Positions 1 through 5,950 of a DNA stretch of 5,950 bases are shown here, piece after piece. The position numbers were made by a program, and so were the translations under genes. Position 1 is the stretch's first letter; each line of letters opens with the position of its first letter. This stretch comes from Bacteroidota bacterium (GTDB lineage: Bacteria > Bacteroidota > Bacteroidia > Bacteroidales > UBA10428): assembly GCA_017860375.1 (NCBI GenBank), contig JAGDMB010000223.1, forward strand, positions 1 to 5,950, written 5' to 3'. The notes under the pieces are model-generated. The model saw only the letters and a program-made list of their open reading frames with translations, had not been told where the DNA came from and ran no database searches.

Positions 1-1
1 G

Positions 2-3000
2 GAATACGATCCGCAATTCGAAAAATGGAGGCATTTTACTCTGCCTGCTGATCAGGGGACCATAATTTCGGAAGCCTTTGAGTTTAATAAAAACCTGTGG
101 TTCCTTACCAACAAGGGACTGATTAAATTCAACCCCCGGCTGAACAGCCAGGAGTACTTCTTTCACCCAGCCCTTGAAGCCGGCCACCTGAAGAGCATGC
201 TTTATGAAAACGAGGCGATATGGGCCCTCAGCGACGATAAGCTTTTCTATATTCAATCCGAAAGTCAGGTTTTGAAAGAATTCGAAGGGAATTATTACCT
301 TGAGGGAACGGCTCCCGGCAATTTCAACCTTGACGCAAGCGAGATCTGGATAACGACGGATAAAAATGTATTGCAGTGGAAACGGATAGCCAAAACCTGG
401 AAGGTCATTGATTACGCTTCAGGAGTATCCGATTCGGCTTATGCGAATGTATTTATCAGCGGCGGCCTGGCATTGCTGGTGAATGAAGACATCGTTGATT
501 ACCGGCTGACGGCAGACGGACCCTGGAAAAAATACAAGCTGGTAGCAGGTGTGGGTTCCGGCGCAGGCAGCCGGAAATTCTTCGCAACGCTATTCGATAA
601 TGAGCAAGGAGGGTATATAGCGCTGGGAAAAAATGAATTGCGGCTCGACGGTACGAGAGCCACCTATGTTTACAATAAAGGCTTTGACGGAAAGATCACG
701 TCGGGAGAACGGCTGGACATCAAAAGCCAGCTGACCCTTGGAGAGAACCATTCCATTTACGGATTTTATAACAATATCGATTACAGTGAAAACATGTATG
801 GACTGCGGTACAAGAGCACGAATCCGAACGAACCCATACGCGAGGTGAACCTTGGGGATTTCAGAAGGGATCCGGGGACCATCCCCTTTGGAGAAAATGC
901 CAGTATTTACGGAGCAAATGCCTGGCTTCAGGCCGGCAAGAAAACGGAACGGTTCAAACGGAGTCTTGTCAGCTCCAAAGCTCTGACCGGTCAGCTTAGG
1001 TCTCAGAGAGAATTTGAATACTACCAGGGCGCCACAACCCGGTTTAATCTGCCCAATCTTCCAGCTGACAAGACACCTGAACAGGTTGAGGTATACCTTG
1101 ACGACAGAAATCCCGCGACCAACACCGGAAACACAATAGAACATACCACGATTGCAGCGACAGCCGGAGATTTCGACAGGCTCATCGAAACCGAGGATTA
1201 TTATTTTCATGCCGGATTCAGAGCTCTTAAGCTGAATGCTGTTATTCTTCCCTCCTATTCTCTGGTGATCCGGTACACAGTAAATGGTCAGGTGTACGAA
1301 GATATCCTGCAAGCGGACGGACTGACCACATCGCGCCAGAACATTTATTTTCTCAACGGCCAGCTTATTTATCCCAATTCTGTAAAGCTTGAAATTGCGG
1401 ACAGCCTGAACAATATCCAAAACCTTAACCAATACGGCATAGACGAGGATAACGACGGAACAGCCGATCCGGGGTGGATCGATTATGAAAACGGCTACCT
1501 TACCTTTCCGGACGCCCGTCCTTTCCCCGACAATACCTATGATTCATCGGCCCAACCGGTTTATCATATCCAGGTGGAATTTGAAACACGCCGATCGCTG
1601 ATCAAACTCAGCCATACGGACCTGGTCCGCGGAACCGAGACCGTATCGCTTGACGGGCTGCAGGCTATACAGGGTTCCGATTATGTGCTGGATTACACCA
1701 ATGGCACACTGGTTTTTGTAAAGGAAGGAGTGGTCACACTCGATACACGGATAGAGATCGAATACGAATATTACCTGGGCACACAAAACAACCGAATCAA
1801 CAGTGTTTCGGTGAATTTCAGCCCGTCCGACAACTTTTATGTCCAGGCGGACTACCTGAATTTCAATAAATCCGTGACCCATTCATCCGATTCATCGACC
1901 AATCTGGTAAGCCTTCACAGCGAAATCCGGAAGGATTTCGGTGAGCGGGTCGATACCAGGCTGATTACGGGTATCGCCTACCAGGCAGACAGCAATAAAT
2001 TGTCCGGTGCCTATCTCGAGGGACTGCTGAGTACGTCAAAGTTCAGGTTTCAATCCAAGTATACCCGCTATGATGAAAGCTATACCAACCTGTACGAACC
2101 GCAAAGCATAATCGGAAAGACTAAAAATACGCTGCAGTTCTTTTCAACCATGGATCCGCTGAAATTTTTACGCCTTACAGGCGAATGGAAAAAAGAGGAG
2201 GCATTTTCGGTAAATTCAACTGAACCCCCCGAGAACCGGCTCGGCAATTATGCGGCACTCCTGCATAAAACGAACCTGCCCTCATGGCAGATCAGCTACC
2301 AGGATGTGGTCACGAATACGGATTCGGGTAAAATGCAAAAGGCATTCCTGACGAATCAGCTGGAATACCAGCTTCCCGAAAATTTGCTTCAGGTTCTGCA
2401 CATCAGGAGTTTGAAAATTGACGCCTATATGCGGCAGGGAAAACAGTCGGGGCAGGAAATACTGGGAACCGGCGACCAGCGTTTCAATCATAAATACCTC
2501 CGGGTAAATTCAAATATCACCGATCAGATCGTGGGATCCTTTTACTACCGGAGAAACGATTATTACAACGATTCCGATTCGTCGGACAATTATCTGTTAT
2601 CGCGGAATGAACATGTGTTAATTACCTTCTCCCAGGAACAGTGGCGTGTGCTGCAGATCAACCTCAGTGCGGAGAACACGCTGGAACAGAATCCACTTGA
2701 CGGAAGCACGTATACCAGTGCCCGGATCAACAATTTTTCCCAGGCTAATTTCCGGTTTTCCCCCGGTCAGTTGTGGGATAAACTGAATCCGCTTTATTTT
2801 GAATTCAATATAAACCAATCCGCCATGTCCTGGGGGACAACCGATGAACCGACCGGTCATTATCTCTGGCAGTTTTATAACACCGGAAACGGTATGCTGG
2901 ACTATTCCCAGCAAAACTCCAATTATTATGTGAAAAACGAATTTCGTCCCACCCCGAAGATTATCCTGTACAGCCTGCTGGAATGGAATAACCTTGATAT

Positions 3001-3538
3001 CAGGAACGGGGAAAGCGAACTCTCGCAGTTCTACAGGCGCTGGAATGAAAAACTTGAACTCAAGCTGGGGTATACGTTGAGGGTGATTTTGCAATACAAG
3101 CAGTTTTACCAGGATAAAGGCTATTCAAGAATTTACCGCTATTACGAACCTTCGGCATGGATCGAGCACCGCTGGACCAGCAGCCTGCAGGATATCGTGA
3201 ATCTGCAATACCGGATCATTGCCGAACAGGATAACAACCTTTTATCCAACGGTTCAAACCTGATCATGGGCTACAACATCATCTGGAGAAAAGAAAAAAT
3301 CATCGGGCTGAAACGCCTGGAGATACGGAACGATATTGCCGAGAACATTACCTTGTCTGAAGGGGCCAGCGAGATGAAGAACTACCTGCTGACCAACAGC
3401 ACCTCTGTGGATATATATCCTGTATCTTCGGCTATTATCCGGTTTCAGGTTCAATACAGGAATAACAACGACAGGCTGATGTCATCCAACCGCTATTCCG
3501 ATTTCGCTTTCAATTTCAAGTTCATTCTGAGGTTCTGA
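2..3538 (+). CDS. Large outer-membrane beta-barrel protein with propeller-like N-terminal part and SprA-like modules (5'-truncated by window edge)
   Basis: The frame is open from base 2 to the TGA at 3536-3538, giving 1178 visible residues; the true start lies left of the window, and the first in-frame ATG at 197 is internal. Residues 1-185 contain four propeller-like units with W33, W74, W116 and A157 at equivalent places, spaced 41-42 residues; the best one (NLWFLTNKGLIKFN) resembles two-component-regulator propeller repeats. Residues about 348-592 contain three modules ending in a strand pattern (VIRYTV, IQVEFET, IEIEYEY). The second has an acidic loop DEDNDGTAD (481-489) followed by GYLTFPDARPF, and the third has GSDYVLDYTNGTLVF, both recalling SprA of the type IX secretion/gliding machinery. 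From about residue 597 the protein is a run of alternating, aromatic-rich strands ending FNFKFILRF, a typical BAM-recognised barrel terminus. I infer an outer-membrane protein. Transport, secretion or adhesion cannot be chosen between. It is much too divergent and apparently too short to call SprA itself. Confidence 0.85.
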   Translation, partial: EYDPQFEKWRHFTLPADQGTIISEAFEFNKNLWFLTNKGLIKFNPRLNSQEYFFHPALEAGHLKSMLYENEAIWALSDDKLFYIQSESQVLKEFEGNYYLEGTAPGNFNLDASEIWITTDKNVLQWKRIAKTWKVIDYASGVSDSAYANVFISGGLALLVNEDIVDYRLTADGPWKKYKLVAGVGSGAGSRKFFATLFDNEQGGYIALGKNELRLDGTRATYVYNKGFDGKITSGERLDIKSQLTLGENHSIYGFYNNIDYSENMYGLRYKSTNPNEPIREVNLGDFRRDPGTIPFGENASIYGANAWLQAGKKTERFKRSLVSSKALTGQLRSQREFEYYQGATTRFNLPNLPADKTPEQVEVYLDDRNPATNTGNTIEHTTIAATAGDFDRLIETEDYYFHAGFRALKLNAVILPSYSLVIRYTVNGQVYEDILQADGLTTSRQNIYFLNGQLIYPNSVKLEIADSLNNIQNLNQYGIDEDNDGTADPGWIDYENGYLTFPDARPFPDNTYDSSAQPVYHIQVEFETRRSLIKLSHTDLVRGTETVSLDGLQAIQGSDYVLDYTNGTLVFVKEGVVTLDTRIEIEYEYYLGTQNNRINSVSVNFSPSDNFYVQADYLNFNKSVTHSSDSSTNLVSLHSEIRKDFGERVDTRLITGIAYQADSNKLSGAYLEGLLSTSKFRFQSKYTRYDESYTNLYEPQSIIGKTKNTLQFFSTMDPLKFLRLTGEWKKEEAFSVNSTEPPENRLGNYAALLHKTNLPSWQISYQDVVTNTDSGKMQKAFLTNQLEYQLPENLLQVLHIRSLKIDAYMRQGKQSGQEILGTGDQRFNHKYLRVNSNITDQIVGSFYYRRNDYYNDSDSSDNYLLSRNEHVLITFSQEQWRVLQINLSAENTLEQNPLDGSTYTSARINNFSQANFRFSPGQLWDKLNPLYFEFNINQSAMSWGTTDEPTGHYLWQFYNTGNGMLDYSQQNSNYYVKNEFRPTPKIILYSLLEWNNLDIRNGESELSQFYRRWNEKLELKLGYTLRVILQYKQFYQDKGYSRIYRYYEPSAWIEHRWTSSLQDIVNLQYRIIAEQDNNLLSNGSNLIMGYNIIWRKEKIIGLKRLEIRNDIAENITLSEGASEMKNYLLTNSTSVDIYPVSSAIIRFQVQYRNNNDRLMSSNRYSDFAFNFKFILRF

Positions 3539-3571
3539 TCCGGAGAGGAATAGAAAGCCCCCTCTGTCTAT

Positions 3572-5044
3572 TTAATAGCTCAAATTCCTGTTCACCTCGA
3601 TTTTAATAATTTCTCTGTCCTGCATTCCAAAATAGATATTCTTCTCCGGAGAACCAAGTTCATTAATACTCCCGCTTACTTTATTGTCACCCTGCCAGTC
3701 AATTCCCCCATCGTTGGTAATATGAAGGGTGGACTCCCATACACGACAATTACCATTTGAGTAATTGCGCTTTCCGAACACGATCCCATCCTTTTCAGAA
3801 GTAAAAAACAGTCCGGTTATTCCAACCGGAGAATAGTCAAATTCGGTAAATGACAAACCTCCGTCGGTGGTTTTCAATAATCCGGAGGAATAGGTACCCA
3901 GAAAACCGGTATTCTCACTGATAAATTGTATGCGATTGAAATGCCTTATAATTTTTGCATTCTGAGGAGTAAGGTTGTTCCAGGTATTCCCTCCGTCAGT
4001 GGTTTTAAACAGGTTGTTGAACAGTCCGCACATATACCCCGTTTCATGATTCAGAAAGAATATTTTTTCAATCGTTCCCGTAAGTTCCAGGGTGAATTCC
4101 TCCCAGGTTGTCCCGCCGTCATTTGTTTTAGCGAGCAGGCCCTCACCAACGGCAAATCCGGTAAGGTTATCCACAAATGCAATGGAAACCAGTTTACCTT
4201 TCGCGGGTGTCGTCTGTTTTTCCCAGGTTTCACCCCTGTTTGTCGTCTTTAAAACAATACTTCCGCGAGGGACACAACCGGTTCCGGAGCAATCCGATTC
4301 ACCCCCAACCGCAAAACCGGTATTTGCATCATAAAAATACAAGGAATACAGCTGTATATCTGCATCCGTATTGCATTCCTTCCATGAAAACCCTCCGTTT
4401 CGGGTAACCAGAATAGTATTATCCGTACACAGGGCGTATCCGTTTTGAGTGCTGGTAAAAAAGACCGACTGCAGGTATTTCCCTGCCGGTATTGAAATTC
4501 GTGTTATCCTTACATTATCAAGCTTTGGAGACGCCTGGTAATAGGTGCTGCCGGAATAAACCGCACACTTTGTGAAACAATAGCTATATCTGTCACAACA
4601 GGGAGCACTCAAGATCATGCTGCTGTCCATGAACCTGACATACTTGTCCATATCAAAAAACTTCATATTGCAGAAAGAGGAGCCCTGGATAAATGAAATC
4701 CTCAGAATGCTGTCGTTCTGCTCTTTTATTTCAATTTTACCATAAATAAGGAGGCTGTCGTTGCGGTAAATTTTAAAGATCCCGAATCCTTCAATAACCA
4801 GCTGATCAAAATCAGCCTCATAACCGGTTCCCCAGTATCCCCCGATAATCCTGTCCAGCCTCCATTTGTCATATATGCCCAGATACGCGTCCTGAAAGAT
4901 TTCCTGGCTGTAATAAAGGTCTTTATCCAGAACAATATCAAATCCCTGTTCCTGGCGGTCCTGAGAATCCGGGATTTTATCCTTTTCACAGGCCGTGGCA
5001 AGCAAAATAATGAATAAACAAACGAATCGGACAGGAGTTTTCAT
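3572..5044 (-). CDS. Lipoprotein with lipocalin-like domain and Ycf48/BNR-type Asp-box propeller
   Basis: This encodes 490 residues from the ATG at 5044. A TTG five codons upstream (5059) would add MKTNS, but the ATG gives a textbook lipoprotein signal: K2/R6, hydrophobic 7-18, then ATAC with the lipidated Cys19. EKDK follows the cysteine, similar to the acidic/lysine surface-export signals of Bacteroidota lipoproteins, so surface exposure is plausible. Residues about 54-160 look like a lipocalin-like domain (GIYDKWRLDRIIGG opening, GKIEI, APCCDRYSYCF closing). Residues about 195-490 form a propeller with six Asp-box motifs: VTRNGGFSW 213-221, KTTNRGETW 266-274, KTNDGGTTW 306-314, KTTDGGNTW 347-355, KTTDGGLSF 391-399 and ITNDGGIDW 442-450. 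Most are preceded by a TGF/TGY strand, as in Ycf48-like photosystem assembly factor repeats. A last blade without the box (NIYFGMQDREIIKI) follows. No catalytic residues are recognised; the role is probably binding or scaffolding. No Shine-Dalgarno sequence is seen. The gene lies 62 bp downstream of deoC and converges with the barrel-protein gene. Confidence 0.9.
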   Translation of the reverse strand: MKTPVRFVCLFIILLATACEKDKIPDSQDRQEQGFDIVLDKDLYYSQEIFQDAYLGIYDKWRLDRIIGGYWGTGYEADFDQLVIEGFGIFKIYRNDSLLIYGKIEIKEQNDSILRISFIQGSSFCNMKFFDMDKYVRFMDSSMILSAPCCDRYSYCFTKCAVYSGSTYYQASPKLDNVRITRISIPAGKYLQSVFFTSTQNGYALCTDNTILVTRNGGFSWKECNTDADIQLYSLYFYDANTGFAVGGESDCSGTGCVPRGSIVLKTTNRGETWEKQTTPAKGKLVSIAFVDNLTGFAVGEGLLAKTNDGGTTWEEFTLELTGTIEKIFFLNHETGYMCGLFNNLFKTTDGGNTWNNLTPQNAKIIRHFNRIQFISENTGFLGTYSSGLLKTTDGGLSFTEFDYSPVGITGLFFTSEKDGIVFGKRNYSNGNCRVWESTLHITNDGGIDWQGDNKVSGSINELGSPEKNIYFGMQDREIIKIEVNRNLSY

Positions 5045-5106
5045 ACTGTTTGTTTTCAATTACGATGCAATTAAAACAGGAAAAGTTGCTTATGAAAAGT
5101 CCGGAT
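5045..5106. other. 62-bp gap between deoC and the lipoprotein gene
   Basis: The gap is AT-rich and non-coding. It contains two direct copies of CAATTA (5057-5062 and 5068-5073, 11 bases apart) close to the lipoprotein start. No convincing terminator follows deoC, and no consensus promoter precedes the lipoprotein gene, so read-through from deoC is possible but unproven. Confidence 0.5.
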
Positions 5107-5832
5107 TCACTTCCCGTCTCCAAACCGTATTATAGCTTCCGTGAGGATGGCTTCGGTGGCGGTGGCCCCGCAACGGTCGGCACCGGCGGTTTTCATCTTC
5201 AGCAGGTCGTCGAGCGTGCGGACTCCCCCTGCCGCTTTTATCCGGACATCCGGACCCGAATGTTTCCGCATTAACTCTATATCGGCCAGGGTGGCTCCCC
5301 GGTAATTGTAATTGCCATCGGCAAGTTTCACAAATCCATATCCGGTGGAAGTCTTTACAAAGTCAGCACCTGACCTTGTGCAGATCTCACACAGTTTGAT
5401 CTTATCCTCTGTCGCCGTCACGTAATCGGTTTCGAAGATCACCTTCACCAGGGCATGATGCTCATGGCACATGGCGGTAACTAACCGTATTTCATTTTCG
5501 ACATAAACCCAGTCACCCGATAAGGCTTTTCCGATATTGATCACCATGTCGATTTCACATGCACCGTCGCCACACGCCTGAACGGCTTCAAATACTTTTG
5601 CGGCAGGCGTGCTGTTGCCATGCGGGAAACCGATCACACAACCCACCGCCACATCCGTTCCTTTCAGCAGCTCTGCGGCCCGGGCAACCATATAAGGTTT
5701 TACGCACACCGAGGCCACCTGGAACTTTGCGGCTACCTCACATTCCTTTTCCAGGATACTATCCGTCATCGTGGGATGAAGGATCGAATGGTCGATCATT
5801 TTTGCCAGTTCTTTTATTTCTTGTTTACCCAT
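5107..5832 (-). CDS. deoC: Deoxyribose-phosphate aldolase (EC 4.1.2.4)
   Basis: This is a class I aldolase that reversibly cleaves 2-deoxy-D-ribose 5-phosphate to glyceraldehyde 3-phosphate and acetaldehyde, the last step of deoxynucleoside catabolism in the cytoplasm. The 241-residue product is within the usual 210-260 range and appears full length. Signature segments are IDHSILHP (13-20), CVIGFPHG (65-72), EIDMVINIG (93-101) with catalytic Asp95, VIFETDY (131-137), FVKTSTGYG (158-166) with the Schiff-base lysine Lys160, and IKAAGGVR (198-205) with the second catalytic lysine Lys199. The phosphate-binding region ends with GADRCGAT (217-224). About ten extra residues (near 167-178, VKLADGNYNYR) lie between the Schiff-base motif and GATLADIELM compared with compact DeoC proteins. 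The ATG start at 5832 is chosen because the N-terminus matches the family directly; the leader is AT-rich with no Shine-Dalgarno sequence. The gene looks more GC-rich than the adjoining lipoprotein gene. No other nucleoside-catabolism gene is visible in the window. Confidence 0.97.
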   Translation of the reverse strand: MGKQEIKELAKMIDHSILHPTMTDSILEKECEVAAKFQVASVCVKPYMVARAAELLKGTDVAVGCVIGFPHGNSTPAAKVFEAVQACGDGACEIDMVINIGKALSGDWVYVENEIRLVTAMCHEHHALVKVIFETDYVTATEDKIKLCEICTRSGADFVKTSTGYGFVKLADGNYNYRGATLADIELMRKHSGPDVRIKAAGGVRTLDDLLKMKTAGADRCGATATEAILTEAIIRFGDGK

Positions 5833-5950
5833 ATTGTTTATTTAAAATAACACATTTCTGATTCATCCATATGCCCATCATGAAATTCGTATGGGATCCC
5901 TTGCGAAATTCATTGGAGATGTAAATTAATGTTTGGTTGAAATTTAAATG
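5833..5950. other. Non-coding region upstream of deoC
   Basis: These 118 bases are AT-rich and contain no credible reading frame. They should hold the deoC promoter on the minus strand and possibly that of a divergent gene beyond the right edge. Apart from the palindrome at 5880-5913, I see no clear promoter: there is no TTTG on the minus strand, so the Bacteroidota -7 (TAnnTTTG) and -33 (TTTG) consensus elements are absent in that direction. Confidence 0.7.
5880..5913. repeat. 34-bp imperfect palindrome upstream of deoC, candidate operator
   Basis: The outer arms are ATGAAATTCG (5880-5889) and CGAAATTCAT (5904-5913), and the centre is the perfect 8-bp palindrome GGGATCCC (5893-5900). All share the same dyad axis between 5896 and 5897, and 14 of 17 base pairs are complementary; mismatches are 5885/5908, 5890/5903 and 5892/5901. 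It sits 48-81 bases upstream of the deoC ATG, in non-coding DNA. There is no T-run on either side, so it does not look like an intrinsic terminator. Binding of a dimeric or tetrameric regulator is an inference; the symmetry itself is seen directly. Confidence 0.6.

Noticed and set aside
590..1432. A 280-codon open frame on the minus strand
   Set aside because: It lies wholly inside the barrel-protein gene, its translation resembles no family, and the plus-strand frame is clearly coding (propeller and module motifs).
2618..3094. A 158-codon open frame on the minus strand
   Set aside because: It is antisense to the beta-barrel region, with no recognisable motif; it looks like a by-product of codon bias in the real gene.
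3544..3565. Inverted repeat AGAGG/CCTCT between the two convergent genes, possible terminator
   Set aside because: The stem is only 5 bp with a 12-base loop and no real T-tract on either strand, so it is too weak to call.
3926..4252. A 108-codon plus-strand frame and smaller overlapping ones
   Set aside because: They are antisense to the Asp-box repeats of the lipoprotein gene; the minus-strand frame has clear repeats and a signal peptide.
5057..5059. TTG as the start codon of the lipoprotein gene
   Set aside because: The ATG five codons later gives a standard-length lipoprotein signal peptide, and the extra residues MKTNS add nothing recognisable.
5057..5073. Direct repeat CAATTA spaced by 11 bases upstream of the lipoprotein gene
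   Set aside because: It is short and in AT-rich DNA, where such repeats arise by chance; it is mentioned only as content of the gap.
5928..5935. AATGTTTG on the plus strand, one base off the Bacteroidota -7 promoter consensus TAnnTTTG
   Set aside because: There is no TTG at the expected distance upstream, and the gene it would serve lies outside the window.

Overview
The window carries three protein-coding genes and no RNA genes, mobile elements or CRISPR arrays. The organism is most likely a member of the Bacteroidota. The reasons are a large outer-membrane protein with SprA-like modules, a lipoprotein with a Bacteroidota-style acidic/lysine tail after the lipobox cysteine, a DeoC of a type I associate with this phylum, and AT-rich leaders without Shine-Dalgarno sequences. 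Order and genus cannot be decided from this sequence.

Layout. Positions 2-3538 (+) hold the 3' 1178 codons of a large gene whose start lies left of the window. It encodes a composite surface protein: propeller-like repeats, a middle beta-rich region with three SprA-like modules, and a C-terminal outer-membrane beta-barrel ending in phenylalanine. After a 33-bp gap, a gene on the opposite strand converges on it (3572-5044, -). This encodes a lipoprotein with an N-terminal lipocalin-like domain followed by a six-Asp-box (Ycf48/BNR-type) propeller. Upstream of that gene on the same strand, 62 bp away, is deoC (5107-5832, -), deoxyribose-phosphate aldolase. The right end (5833-5950) is non-coding and contains a 34-bp imperfect palindrome centred about 64 bp upstream of the deoC start, a candidate operator.

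How the genes relate. The two envelope proteins point towards each other and share only a convergent 3' junction, so common function is not implied. deoC and the lipoprotein gene are co-directional and could be co-transcribed, but their products (cytoplasmic deoxyribose catabolism and a surface or periplasmic lipoprotein) have no obvious shared pathway. I do not see a new multi-gene system here. The best leads are the palindrome upstream of deoC and the unusual domain combinations of the two envelope proteins.
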